Below are positions 6,978 through 13,261 of a stretch of DNA of 28,639 nt, in pieces. Numbering within the stretch: position 1 is the stretch's first letter; every line of letters starts with the position of its first letter. The notes below the pieces were generated by a model. That model made no database searches. It saw only the letters and a list, made by a program, of their open reading frames with translations, and was not told the DNA's origin. The stretch is from Lachnocurva sp029100405 (lineage in GTDB: Bacteria > Bacillota > Clostridia > Lachnospirales > Lachnospiraceae). The DNA is taken from assembly GCA_046263755.1 (NCBI GenBank), contig JBJYZC010000022.1, forward strand, positions 1 through 28,639. The letters run 5' to 3'. The position numbers were made by a program, and so were the translations under genes.

Positions 6978-8137
6978 CAAATGACACCTCCAAGACGCAT
7001 GGCTACCTCAGAAAAAGTCTTGCTGCTTGTATTTGTTAATCGAAATGCTTCTGTAAATGTTGTCCTTCCAGAAGCAACGCTCTCACATAGCGCTCTAACA
7101 AAGCACCCATCAAGCCTTGTTTTTGCAGTGTTATAGTAGTCTCCGCCACCAGATTGTCGAGTTTCCTTTAATACTTTGCATGCTTCAATAGCTTCAGAAA
7201 CTATATCCTCATACAATTTTTTACTGATTTTTTTTGCGTCCAATGCTTTTCTGGCAATCACACTTTCACTGCATCGGAAAGTCTTTGCCAATAGAGAAAT
7301 TTTCTCCTGCTTGTCATTCGCTTCCGCATTGTTCCATTCATGAATAAACAGCTCAAAAGGCACTAACAATTCGCTTGCAACGGCATTGCAAAGTACTTCT
7401 AAAGGTTTTACGTTATGACTGTTTCTACGATCATTAAATAAATCGTCCTCACCAAGCCATATATGAGCTATCTCATGAATCAAAGAAAACAGCTTTGCAC
7501 CTTGAGAATCAGCGCTATTAATAAAAATTAATGGTGCCCATTCATCAACCATTGCAAAAGCTCTAAACTCATCAATACTTAATGCACGGTGTGGGTTCTT
7601 TCCAACAATTCCATTAAGCATGACTATGATCCCGCTTTTGTCTAACTGATTCCTAAGATAATTAAAAGAATCAGTTGCATTTTTGCCGTGATTGTACCAA
7701 TCCTTTTCCAGATCTAAGTCACTTCTTATCTTAGCTACAATAGTACTGACTTCAGTCTGTCCCTTTAAGCTCCCAACGAGAGGGAGAACATCAAACCCTG
7801 TATCTTGGCGATACGTTTTCATCCAATCCTGAACCCGCTCCATTTCGTTTATGGTATCAATCAAATTCCGGCTCGGCTTGACAAGTTCCCGACTATCAAT
7901 TGTGCGATATTCGATTAATTTAATTTTCTCAACTGGAGGTGTTTGTAGGAAGAAATAACCAAGAGGAATATTAGCCTTTCGACTAAAATCTTCTATCTGC
8001 TTGAAGGTAGGAGTTTTTGTGCCATCAAGCCATTGTTTGATATTATTCAATAGTTTTATTCCTAATTGACTTTCATCAATTTGAGACATTGCCCAATTAA
8101 TAATTGCCGGTTGGATATCAACTTTTACTGCTGGCAT
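6977..8137 (-). CDS. Xre-like N-terminus plus ImmA/IrrE metallopeptidase (putative antitoxin/regulator)
   Basis: The 386-residue protein has a helical N-terminal region (about 1-65) like a degenerate HTH, with IKQWLDGTKTPTFKQIEDF resembling the recognition-helix part of Xre domains, then an ImmA/IrrE (COG2856) domain. The zinc protease motif HEIAH is intact at 221-225, followed by the downstream acidic WLGEDD. Relatives cleave repressors or regulate stress genes; the fused HTH form paired with DUF4411/PIN partners has been predicted as a type II-like toxin-antitoxin module. The start ATG (8135-8137) is supported by GGAGG at 8146-8150. Translational overlap with the DUF4411 gene shows they are one operon. 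A small inverted repeat between promoter and RBS could be its own operator. The fourth unit, residues 330-386, is unassigned. Confidence 0.85.
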   Translation of the reverse strand: MPAVKVDIQPAIINWAMSQIDESQLGIKLLNNIKQWLDGTKTPTFKQIEDFSRKANIPLGYFFLQTPPVEKIKLIEYRTIDSRELVKPSRNLIDTINEMERVQDWMKTYRQDTGFDVLPLVGSLKGQTEVSTIVAKIRSDLDLEKDWYNHGKNATDSFNYLRNQLDKSGIIVMLNGIVGKNPHRALSIDEFRAFAMVDEWAPLIFINSADSQGAKLFSLIHEIAHIWLGEDDLFNDRRNSHNVKPLEVLCNAVASELLVPFELFIHEWNNAEANDKQEKISLLAKTFRCSESVIARKALDAKKISKKLYEDIVSEAIEACKVLKETRQSGGGDYYNTAKTRLDGCFVRALCESVASGRTTFTEAFRLTNTSSKTFSEVAMRLGGVI

Positions 8138-8471
8138 CGCTTCTACCTCCTTTCGCGTATAGTCAGTTCTATAATATCAAAATTCGAAGTAAAATGCATT
8201 ATCTTTCGACATTGGGGGTGCGGACATTTTTTAGACTGCGACACTGGAATTTACTTTTGCAATTCACGTCGATCTCCACACCCCTTCTACTAATTGCGCC
8301 TATCTAATTACGCAACACTCACGATTGATAATCGTTACCTTTTTTAAGTAAAAGGAAATCTCTGAAGCTTATGCATTTCACCTCTTGTTTTTTGTCACTT
8401 ACCTCAAATGTCAGGACAGGACTTTCGATATATTGTATGATTGCATCATCAAAGAGAAAGGAAACCGGGGC
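8138..8471. other. Divergent intergenic region between the toxin-like pair and the LytTR operon
   Basis: This region should hold two back-to-back promoters. On the plus side TGTCA occurs at 8393-8397 and 8409-8413 (16 bp apart), upstream of TATATT at 8429-8434, compatible with a LytTR-activated promoter having repeated half-sites and a weak -35. ACGATT-3-AATCGT (8321-8335) followed by six T could be a weak hairpin. No gene was recognised. Confidence 0.4.
8158..8173 (-). promoter_or_regulatory. Candidate operator upstream of the ImmA/IrrE gene
   Basis: TATAG and CTATA form an inverted repeat separated by six bases, between the RBS and an AT-rich -10-like TATTAT on the minus strand. Its position suits autoregulation by the HTH-containing first gene. 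No convincing -35 was found, so this is suggestive only. Confidence 0.3.
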
Positions 8472-8909
8472 ATGAAGATAAGTGTTGATATTTCTGCTGA
8501 ATATAAAGAACCATATGCAGTGATCTACACTGACAAGGTGACACATCAGATACAGCGAATGCTTGATCTATTCAGCACAAACGAAACTCCCATAACTGCT
8601 CTGCAGAATGAAGAGGATATTATCGTTCTGCAGCCCAAGGAAATATACATGGTCAGAGTAGAGGATGGAGATACGATTATTTATGGTGAAAAACAAAAAT
8701 ATCGTTCACGGAAAAGGCTCTATGAGATTGGACAGCAGTTAGGAAAACAGTTCATGCAGATATCAAAATCCACACTAATCAATCTGTCTTATATGGACAG
8801 TATTGAGCCGGGCTTCAGCGGAACACTTTTGCTGAAGCTGAAGAATGGATGCAAGGATTACGTTTCGAGAACATATCTGCCGGAGTTCAAAAAATATCTT
8901 GGATTATAG
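8472..8909 (+). CDS. LytTR-domain DNA-binding regulator
   Basis: I place the start at ATG 8472 (MKISVDISAEY), giving 145 residues, the usual size of stand-alone LytTR regulators. The C-terminal ~100 residues carry the LytTR pattern: IIVLQPKEIYMVRVEDGDTI, the RKRLYEIGQQL segment, then FMQISKSTLINLSYMDSIEP and a final SRTYLPEFKKYL. These proteins bind direct-repeat sites through a beta-fold domain. No receiver domain is present, so it is not a two-component regulator. It is followed after 12 bases by a DUF3021 membrane protein, the common pairing in Firmicutes in which the membrane partner is thought to inhibit the regulator and the pair autoregulates. The RBS (GAAAGG) is modest. Confidence 0.88.
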   Translation: MKISVDISAEYKEPYAVIYTDKVTHQIQRMLDLFSTNETPITALQNEEDIIVLQPKEIYMVRVEDGDTIIYGEKQKYRSRKRLYEIGQQLGKQFMQISKSTLINLSYMDSIEPGFSGTLLLKLKNGCKDYVSRTYLPEFKKYLGL

Positions 8910-8921
8910 GAGGCGAAAGCA

Positions 8922-9356
8922 ATGAAAGAGACAATAAAAGATTTAGCAAAGAGCACGGTAATCAGTATTGGAATGGCTATGGCTATTTTCTGTCTGGCTG
9001 GAATTGTATTTGATGTAAGATACAAAGGGAATTTCAGCTTTGAAAATTACAGGTTTACAAAGATGGTTGTCGGTTGCGTTTTGGTTGGCCTTGGATTTGG
9101 AGTTCCGACCATTGTGTACAGGAAGGAAAATCTTCCAATGCCGATTAGAGTGTTGATACACATGGGTATTGGCTGCGTGATTTATACAATCGTTGCTTAT
9201 GCAGTCGGATGGATAGGTGGGGCTGCAACCATCGGTCAGGAAATTATAATTACGGCGATTCAGCTGGCTGTTGCGTTTCTTATCTGGTTCCTTTTCATGA
9301 GATATTATCGTGCAGAAGCAAAAAAGATGAATGATAAGATACAGGCAATGAAGTAA
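8922..9356 (+). CDS. DUF3021 family four-helix membrane protein
   Basis: This 144-residue protein has four hydrophobic segments, at about 11-31, 46-66, 77-98 and 106-128, with short loops and a charged C-terminal tail (YRAEAKKMNDKIQAMK) presumably cytoplasmic. It has the size and topology of DUF3021 proteins encoded directly after LytTR regulators. A strong AGGAGG at 8908-8913 overlaps the stop codon of the regulator gene, so the two are co-translated. The likely role is membrane-level control of the LytTR partner, by analogy with characterised LytTR/membrane-inhibitor pairs of streptococci. The signal sensed is unknown. Confidence 0.85.
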   Translation: MKETIKDLAKSTVISIGMAMAIFCLAGIVFDVRYKGNFSFENYRFTKMVVGCVLVGLGFGVPTIVYRKENLPMPIRVLIHMGIGCVIYTIVAYAVGWIGGAATIGQEIIITAIQLAVAFLIWFLFMRYYRAEAKKMNDKIQAMK

Positions 9357-9378
9357 GAAGTGGTAAAACATAGTTTTT

Positions 9379-9415
9379 GAGAACATCGGTCAGAAATGAC
9401 CGGTGTTCTCTTTTT
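9379..9415 (+). terminator. Rho-independent terminator of the LytTR-DUF3021 operon
   Basis: GAGAACATCGGTCA (9379-9392) pairs with TGACCGGTGTTCTC (9397-9410) around a GAAA loop, with one G-T-type mismatch, and five T follow. It lies 22 bases after the DUF3021 stop. Confidence 0.85.
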
Positions 9416-9524
9416 GATTCCTCTCATAGCAGCCTTGACGCACGACGGTGGCTGGAAATGAATTTTGCGAAACTTATTATGCGTTATCTTCCATGCTGAT
9501 GGTTATCTTAACATCTCCTTGTCA

Positions 9525-9680
9525 ACTACCCCGACCTAAGCTATCGCTTTGAGGTCGGAGCTTGTAACTGCCCTGTGGTATAGCGGATAAATCCTCCCAC
9601 ATTTAGTCGTTTAGCATTACTGCTAAAAGTGGCGTTACATCGTAGGCACGTTGACACGTACCTGTACCACAGAGATTTAC
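9525..9680 (-). ncRNA. Candidate omega (reRNA) guide scaffold at the tnpB right end
   Basis: On the minus strand, the ~150 bases after the tnpB stop are strongly structured. CTGTGGTA pairs with TACCACAG (9573-9580 with 9665-9672) enclosing a small stem TTTAGCA/TGCTAAA (9610-9616 with 9621-9627). Then comes a terminal stem CCGACCT/AGGTCGG (9531-9537 with 9552-9558), ending in GGGGTAGTTGAC near 9521. Known TnpB proteins use an RNA from just this place, covering the right end and extending into flanking DNA as the guide. If so, the guide would be read from about base 9520 downward. The structure is seen; the function is inferred. Confidence 0.6.
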
Positions 9681-10804
9681 TCCGTAGCAACTGCATCAGG
9701 TACTAATAGTTCTATTCCCATACGATGCAGATTCATAGCTCCAATGCGGTCATCATTAGATTTATAACCACAGTTTTTACAACAGAAAAGATGTATCTTC
9801 TTGTTACGGTTAGCCTTTTCTGTATGACCACATTTGGGACAAGTTTGGCTTGTATAAGCAGGATTAACCTTTTCTACAAGCTGATGATGCTTTAAGGCTT
9901 TGTAAGATAGTTTCTGTTCTAAATCATAGTAAGACCATGATACGGAAACATAACGTTCTTTAACCTTAACTCTTTCAGAAGCAGAACGGATACCACTTAA
10001 ATCTTCAACGACAAACAAAGTACCAACGGGATTATTTTCAACGAGTGCCTTTGATACACAATGGTTTACATCCTGCATCCAACGGTTTTCTCGCTGACCG
10101 ATAGCCTTCATTCGTCTACGGGATGATGGAGTACCGACCTGCTGTAACTGCTTACGCAAAGACTTATAATGAGCACGTTTTTGTTTAACGACATTACCAT
10201 CATAAAATACAGATTTTCCATTGCTATCATATGTTGCAGCAAGAAATCTGATTCCACGGTCTATCCCAACAACATTAGAAACTTCTGATTTTTTAAGTTC
10301 GGTAATTTCGTATGTTACAGGTATATGCAAATAAAACTTATTATGTTTATTCACAAGCTTCGCAGTGCCAAACTTACAGTTATCAGAAAAATATTGTTCA
10401 AAGCCATTTTTATAGAAAGCAACCTTAATACGACCATTCAATGTATTAACAGAAAATATATCTTTTTTTGTATTAAGCGAATAATCCCTGTTCCATGCAA
10501 GGTCTAATTGAGGAAGTCTAAATACAGGCTTTATCCACTCTTTCTGATTTTCGAGAATGGTCTTGTATTTAGCAATCACTGTTCGTACACAAGAAACTGC
10601 CATCTGAGAACGGAGACCATAAATTTCACGGACTTGATAGTAAGTATCTTTCTGAACACTATAACGACTAAGGTTATGTGTTTTGTATATGTATTCAGAC
10701 ACATAATTACAAGCATCAGAATAAGCCTTCATGGTATCGCAGAGTATCTGCTTATCAAAAGGATTTACTAAAATCTGAAGTTTTGCTGTAATTGTCTGCT
10801 CCAT
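9677..10804 (-). CDS. tnpB: TnpB, RNA-guided nuclease of IS200/IS605 family
   Basis: From ATG 10802-10804 the product is 375 residues; an in-frame TTG two codons earlier is possible. All features of an active TnpB are present: an N-terminal HTH-like part (MEQTITAKLQILVNPFDKQ), the RuvC-like catalytic triad with Asp182 in VVGIDRG, Glu267 in VVEDLSGIR and an Asp at about 352 in SNDDRIGAMN, and a zinc ribbon CPKCG (322-325) with CKNCG (342-345). TnpB proteins cut DNA next to a short target-adjacent motif, guided by the element's own right-end RNA, and help retain the element. The gene is AT-richer than its neighbours, consistent with horizontal arrival. It lacks any frameshift or stop, so it looks functional. 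Confidence 0.9.
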   Translation of the reverse strand: MEQTITAKLQILVNPFDKQILCDTMKAYSDACNYVSEYIYKTHNLSRYSVQKDTYYQVREIYGLRSQMAVSCVRTVIAKYKTILENQKEWIKPVFRLPQLDLAWNRDYSLNTKKDIFSVNTLNGRIKVAFYKNGFEQYFSDNCKFGTAKLVNKHNKFYLHIPVTYEITELKKSEVSNVVGIDRGIRFLAATYDSNGKSVFYDGNVVKQKRAHYKSLRKQLQQVGTPSSRRRMKAIGQRENRWMQDVNHCVSKALVENNPVGTLFVVEDLSGIRSASERVKVKERYVSVSWSYYDLEQKLSYKALKHHQLVEKVNPAYTSQTCPKCGHTEKANRNKKIHLFCCKNCGYKSNDDRIGAMNLHRMGIELLVPDAVATE

Positions 10805-10879
10805 ATACAATGCCTGCTTTCTTCACCAAAACTATTATATCATATATTATGGCGAAGAACAATGTTACATAAAGAAAAT

Positions 10880-10943
10880 ACGCCGCTAAAACGGGCATTC
10901 CTCCCACGACTTACAGAAGTCGGGGCTTCCTGCCTTGCGGCGT
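10880..10943. repeat. Nested hairpin at the tnpB element left end
   Basis: Three stacked inverted repeats share one centre: ACGCCGC/GCGGCGT (10880-10886, 10937-10943), GGCA/TGCC (10893-10896, 10931-10934) and CGACTT/AAGTCG (10908-10913, 10917-10922). It marks the tnpB-proximal (left) end of the element and is the expected TnpA recognition structure. Confidence 0.6.
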
Positions 10944-10944
10944 T

Positions 10945-11115
10945 GGTGAAGAAAGTCCTGAACAGCGTTTGAAGGAAAAAGATAAACGCAGGGCTGCATA
11001 TCATCGTTTTTATACAGATATGAAATGGGGACATGCTCAAAACTATCACATATGCCTCGACAGTGGTGAACTTGGTATCGATAAGTGTGTGGAGTTGATC
11101 GTCCAATTATATTAG
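10945..11115 (+). pseudogene. C-terminal stump of a cytidylate-kinase-like family protein
   Basis: About 56 codons ending at TAG 11113-11115 read ESPEQRLKEKDKRRAAYHRF, then YTDMKWGHAQNYHICLDSGE and LGIDKCVELIVQLY. This is the characteristic end of the 'cytidylate kinase-like' (AAA_33/Cytidylate_kin2) family of Clostridia: D+xRAxYxxxYT, W G xxxxYxLCLDS, LGID. The P-loop N-terminal two thirds is missing: upstream lies the left end of the tnpB element, and no matching N-terminus is present on the far side of that element. So the gene is truncated, by insertion plus deletion. A terminator that presumably belonged to the gene remains after it. Confidence 0.7.
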
Positions 11116-11144
11116 AAAAGCAGAAAACAGGAAGTAGAATAAAG

Positions 11145-11195
11145 AAGGCTCCTCACTACCGGCAAATGCTTCGGCGGCGGGGAGCCTTGTTTTAT
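11145..11195 (+). terminator. Rho-independent terminator after the kinase-like stump
   Basis: AAGGCTCC (11145-11152) pairs with GGAGCCTT (11181-11188), enclosing a GC-rich inner region, followed by GTTTTA. It remains from the truncated kinase-like gene and probably also stops leftover transcripts. Confidence 0.65.
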
Positions 11196-11277
11196 ACTTT
11201 GATTTCGATGGTGACTCCGGATTTGAATGTGATGCCATCGTAGTCCTGCTGGTACATCAGGATTTTATCATTTGTGG
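11192..11277 (-). pseudogene. Unidentified C-terminal gene stump
   Basis: The minus strand from a stop just above 11277 down to TAA at 11192-11194 reads TNDKILMYQQDYDGITFKSG followed by VTIEIKV. The regular alternating beta-like pattern and normal codon use suggest the tail of a real protein, sharing a terminator region with the convergent kinase-like stump. I do not recognise the family, and it is too short to be a gene. Confidence 0.3.
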
Positions 11278-11333
11278 CTTATACTGAAACAGGCCGAAAG
11301 GCCTTCTTACACTGACAAGCAGAGCAATTCAGA

Positions 11334-11468
11334 GTAAACTGCGGACACAGGTGCGAAACTTAAAAAAAATTTCAATTTCGGAAGTGACAGTATGAAATAA
11401 TCCGCGGCGATGAAAAGATGTATATCCAGGTAAGTGACGATATATCGCGGCCTGAAGTGGGAGGCTGA
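11334..11468 (+). pseudogene. Degraded remnant resembling the C-terminal region of DUF4143-type AAA ATPases
   Basis: Codons to the TGA at 11466-11468 read YEIIRGDEKMYIQVSDDISR, a motif I associate with the C-terminal (nuclease-like, DUF4143) region of Clostridial ATP-binding proteins (EIIRGDEKIYVQVSDDIS). Just upstream, in the +1 frame, is LRTQVRNLKKISISEVTV, which seems to continue the same protein across a frameshift near 11390. The N-terminal ATPase part is absent and the C-terminus is cut short. The assignment is from motif memory. Confidence 0.45.
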
Positions 11469-11519
11469 TTTTTTATGCTCAAGGACAGAGTATTCGCTAA
11501 ATTAATTTCAAAATAGTAC

Positions 11520-11550
11520 TTGACTTGGAGTTAACTCCAAGGACTATAGT
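11520..11550 (+). promoter_or_regulatory. MerR-type promoter/operator for the merR-adh-cupin operon
   Basis: TTGACT (-35, 11520-11525) and TATAGT (-10, 11545-11550) are separated by 19 bp, the overlong spacer diagnostic of promoters that MerR regulators activate by DNA untwisting. The spacer region contains an 18-bp perfect palindrome, CTTGGAGTTAACTCCAAG (11524-11541). The next gene encodes a MerR protein, so autoregulation and activation of the whole operon is the simple reading. The site resembles those of NmlR/AdhR-like aldehyde-responsive regulators. Confidence 0.88.
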
Positions 11551-11600
11551 GAAGCTATAGATGACAAAGCAAGCGGCACACTGTAAAGAAGGTGATGACG

Positions 11601-11999
11601 ATGACGATAAAAGAAGTTTGCGAAAAATTCAACCTTTCTCCGGACACGCTGCGCTACTACGAGCGCGCAGGTGTAATTCCAGAAGTCAGAAGAACCAAAG
11701 GTGGCATCAGAGATTATTCTGATGAAGATCTGAAATGGGTAGAGAATGCTGTCTGTATGAGAAATGCCGGGGTTCCGGTAGAAATGCTGATTGAGTATGT
11801 AAAGCTTTTCCAGCAGGGTGATTCTACGATCGCAGCAAGACGAGATCTTTTGATGGAAGCGCGTGCGGAGTTACAGAAGAATTTAGACAAGTATCAGGCC
11901 ACTATGGACAGGCTTAACTACAAGATTTCCCGATACGAGGAAGCGGTGAAAACCGGTGTCCTCAACTGGGATGCCGAAGATAACAAGAAGGATTCCTGA
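11601..11999 (+). CDS. MerR family transcriptional regulator (AdhR/NmlR-like)
   Basis: The ~132-residue product has the MerR N-terminal winged HTH: MTIKEVCEKFNLSPDTLRYY then ERAGVIPEVRRTKGGIRDYS, followed by the dimerising helix (LDKYQATMDRLNYKISRYEE) and a short C-terminal tail. The HTH with 'AGVIP...R..GGIRDYS' and the small effector region are typical of the NmlR/AdhR subgroup, which in Bacillus responds to formaldehyde or methylglyoxal through a conserved cysteine. Here a Cys occurs near residue 52 (NAVCMRNAGV), the position used in AdhR. I take ATG 11601 because AAGAAGG lies about eight bases upstream; ATG 11595 and GTG 11592 are in-frame alternatives. It is followed after 31 bases by the alcohol dehydrogenase it probably controls. 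Confidence 0.88.
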   Translation: MTIKEVCEKFNLSPDTLRYYERAGVIPEVRRTKGGIRDYSDEDLKWVENAVCMRNAGVPVEMLIEYVKLFQQGDSTIAARRDLLMEARAELQKNLDKYQATMDRLNYKISRYEEAVKTGVLNWDAEDNKKDS

Positions 12000-12030
12000 A
12001 GCAAATAAGAGTGATTCGAAGGAGAAAAAT

Positions 12031-13194
12031 ATGCAGAATTTTGATTATTGCACACCGACAAGACTGATTTTTGGAAAGGGGGTAGTGGAACAGCTGCCCG
12101 AAGTAATGCGCCAATATGGGAACAGAATTCTTCTGACCTACGGCGGCGGAAGTATCAAAAAGATTGGTCTTTATGACAAGGTCAAGATGCTTCTCAGTGA
12201 TTTTGAAATTGTGGAGCTGTCAGGAATTCAGCCGAATCCCAAGTATGATCCGAGTGTCCTGGACGGCGTAAAGCTTTGCAAGGAACATGATGTGGATGTG
12301 ATCCTGTCGGTTGGCGGAGGCAGTGTACTCGACTGCTCGAAGGCAATCGTTGCCGGAGCGAAGTATGACGGGGATCCGTGGGATCTGATTTCCTATAAGG
12401 TAAAGGCACAGGCAGCACTTCCGATTGTAGATATTATCACGCTTGCCGCTACGGGAAGTGAGTATGACTGCGGCGGAGTGATTTCCAGAACCGAGACAAA
12501 CGATAAAATCGGCTATGTGGATCCGCTTCTTTATCCTGCGGTTTCCTTCCTTGATCCGACTTACACATTTACGGTATCTAGAAAACAGACGGCTGCCGGC
12601 TGCGCAGATGCGATGAATCACATTATGGAGCAGTATTTCTGCGAGGATTCCACGCTTCTTAACGATGGATTTATGGAAGCAGCGCTTAAGAGCCTGATGG
12701 TGAATGCAAAGAAGTGTCTGGAGAATCCAAAAGACTATACGGCAAGAGCGGAAATGATGCTTGACTGCACCTATGGATGCAACGGGATCTATTCGCTTGG
12801 AAACAGTGAGTCCGGCTGGCCCTGCCACGGCATGGAGCATGCACTCTCAGCTTATTATGACATTACGCATGGGGAGGGACTTGCGATCATTACCCCGAGG
12901 TGGATGAAGCATATCTTAAGCGAGAAGACTGTAGATCGGTTTGTCAAATACGGTGTCAATGTCTTTGGAATTGATCCGAATCTGGATCGGTTTGAGATCG
13001 CAGATCGAGCGATTGAAGCAACGTACCAGTTCTTCGCATCGATTGGTATCCCGATGCATCTTAAGGAAGTTGGCATTGATGAAAGCCGCATTGATGAGAT
13101 GGCACATCATGTAGCAGAAAATGAAGGACTTGAAAACGCATGGGCACCGCTTCAGGAGAAGGATATTGCAGACATTTTCAGAGCATCCTTATGA
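12031..13194 (+). CDS. Iron-containing (NAD(P)H-dependent) alcohol dehydrogenase, BDH/YqhD-like
   Basis: The 387-residue enzyme starts at ATG 12031 (AAGGAG eight bases upstream) with MQNFDYCTPTRLIFGKGVVE, a hallmark of group III alcohol dehydrogenases of the butanol dehydrogenase/YugJ type. The cofactor motif VGGGSVLDCSKA is near residue 95. Metal ligands fit the family: Asp193 and His197 in GCADAMNHIMEQ, His270 in CHGMEHALSA and His280 in THGEGLAI. Such enzymes reduce aldehydes or ketones in the cytoplasm, often for detoxification. In this operon the likely role is removal of reactive aldehydes under control of the MerR protein. The frame remains open upstream into the merR gene (to 11956) but the RBS and family N-terminus fix the start. 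The precise substrate is unknown. Confidence 0.93.
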   Translation: MQNFDYCTPTRLIFGKGVVEQLPEVMRQYGNRILLTYGGGSIKKIGLYDKVKMLLSDFEIVELSGIQPNPKYDPSVLDGVKLCKEHDVDVILSVGGGSVLDCSKAIVAGAKYDGDPWDLISYKVKAQAALPIVDIITLAATGSEYDCGGVISRTETNDKIGYVDPLLYPAVSFLDPTYTFTVSRKQTAAGCADAMNHIMEQYFCEDSTLLNDGFMEAALKSLMVNAKKCLENPKDYTARAEMMLDCTYGCNGIYSLGNSESGWPCHGMEHALSAYYDITHGEGLAIITPRWMKHILSEKTVDRFVKYGVNVFGIDPNLDRFEIADRAIEATYQFFASIGIPMHLKEVGIDESRIDEMAHHVAENEGLENAWAPLQEKDIADIFRASL

Positions 13195-13261
13195 GAAGCA
13201 AAGAAAACTTACTGATGAGGCAGATCCTGATTAGAAGAAATTGAAGAGGAGAAACAAAAGC

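Larger units (their letters stand above)
9525..10943 (-). mobile_element. IS200/IS605-type element carrying tnpB only
   Basis: The element comprises a tnpB gene with structured, non-identical ends and no tnpA transposase gene, so it would need TnpA in trans. The right end is the hairpin CCGACCT/AGGTCGG near 9531-9558. The left end is a long nested hairpin at 10880-10943, with arms ACGCCGC/GCGGCGT, GGCA/TGCC and CGACTT/AAGTCG. Subterminal hairpins instead of inverted repeats are typical of this single-strand transposing family. Exact boundaries are uncertain by roughly 10-20 bases, since the element makes no target duplication. On its left-end side it abuts the stump of a cytidylate-kinase-like gene. 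Confidence 0.65.

Noticed and set aside
8321..8345. ACGATT/AATCGT hairpin with a T-run as a terminator, or as a Fur-like box
   Set aside because: The stem is only 6 bp and AT-rich, no gene ends upstream on the plus strand, and the dyad does not match a full Fur consensus.
9416..9524. N-terminal half of the truncated kinase-like gene on the far side of the tnpB element
   Set aside because: All frames of this short stretch were read; none shows a P-loop or the family N-terminus, so the element did not simply split an otherwise intact gene.
12220..12840. Minus-strand 206-codon frame inside the alcohol dehydrogenase gene
   Set aside because: Antisense shadow of a strongly supported enzyme gene, with no RBS or domain.
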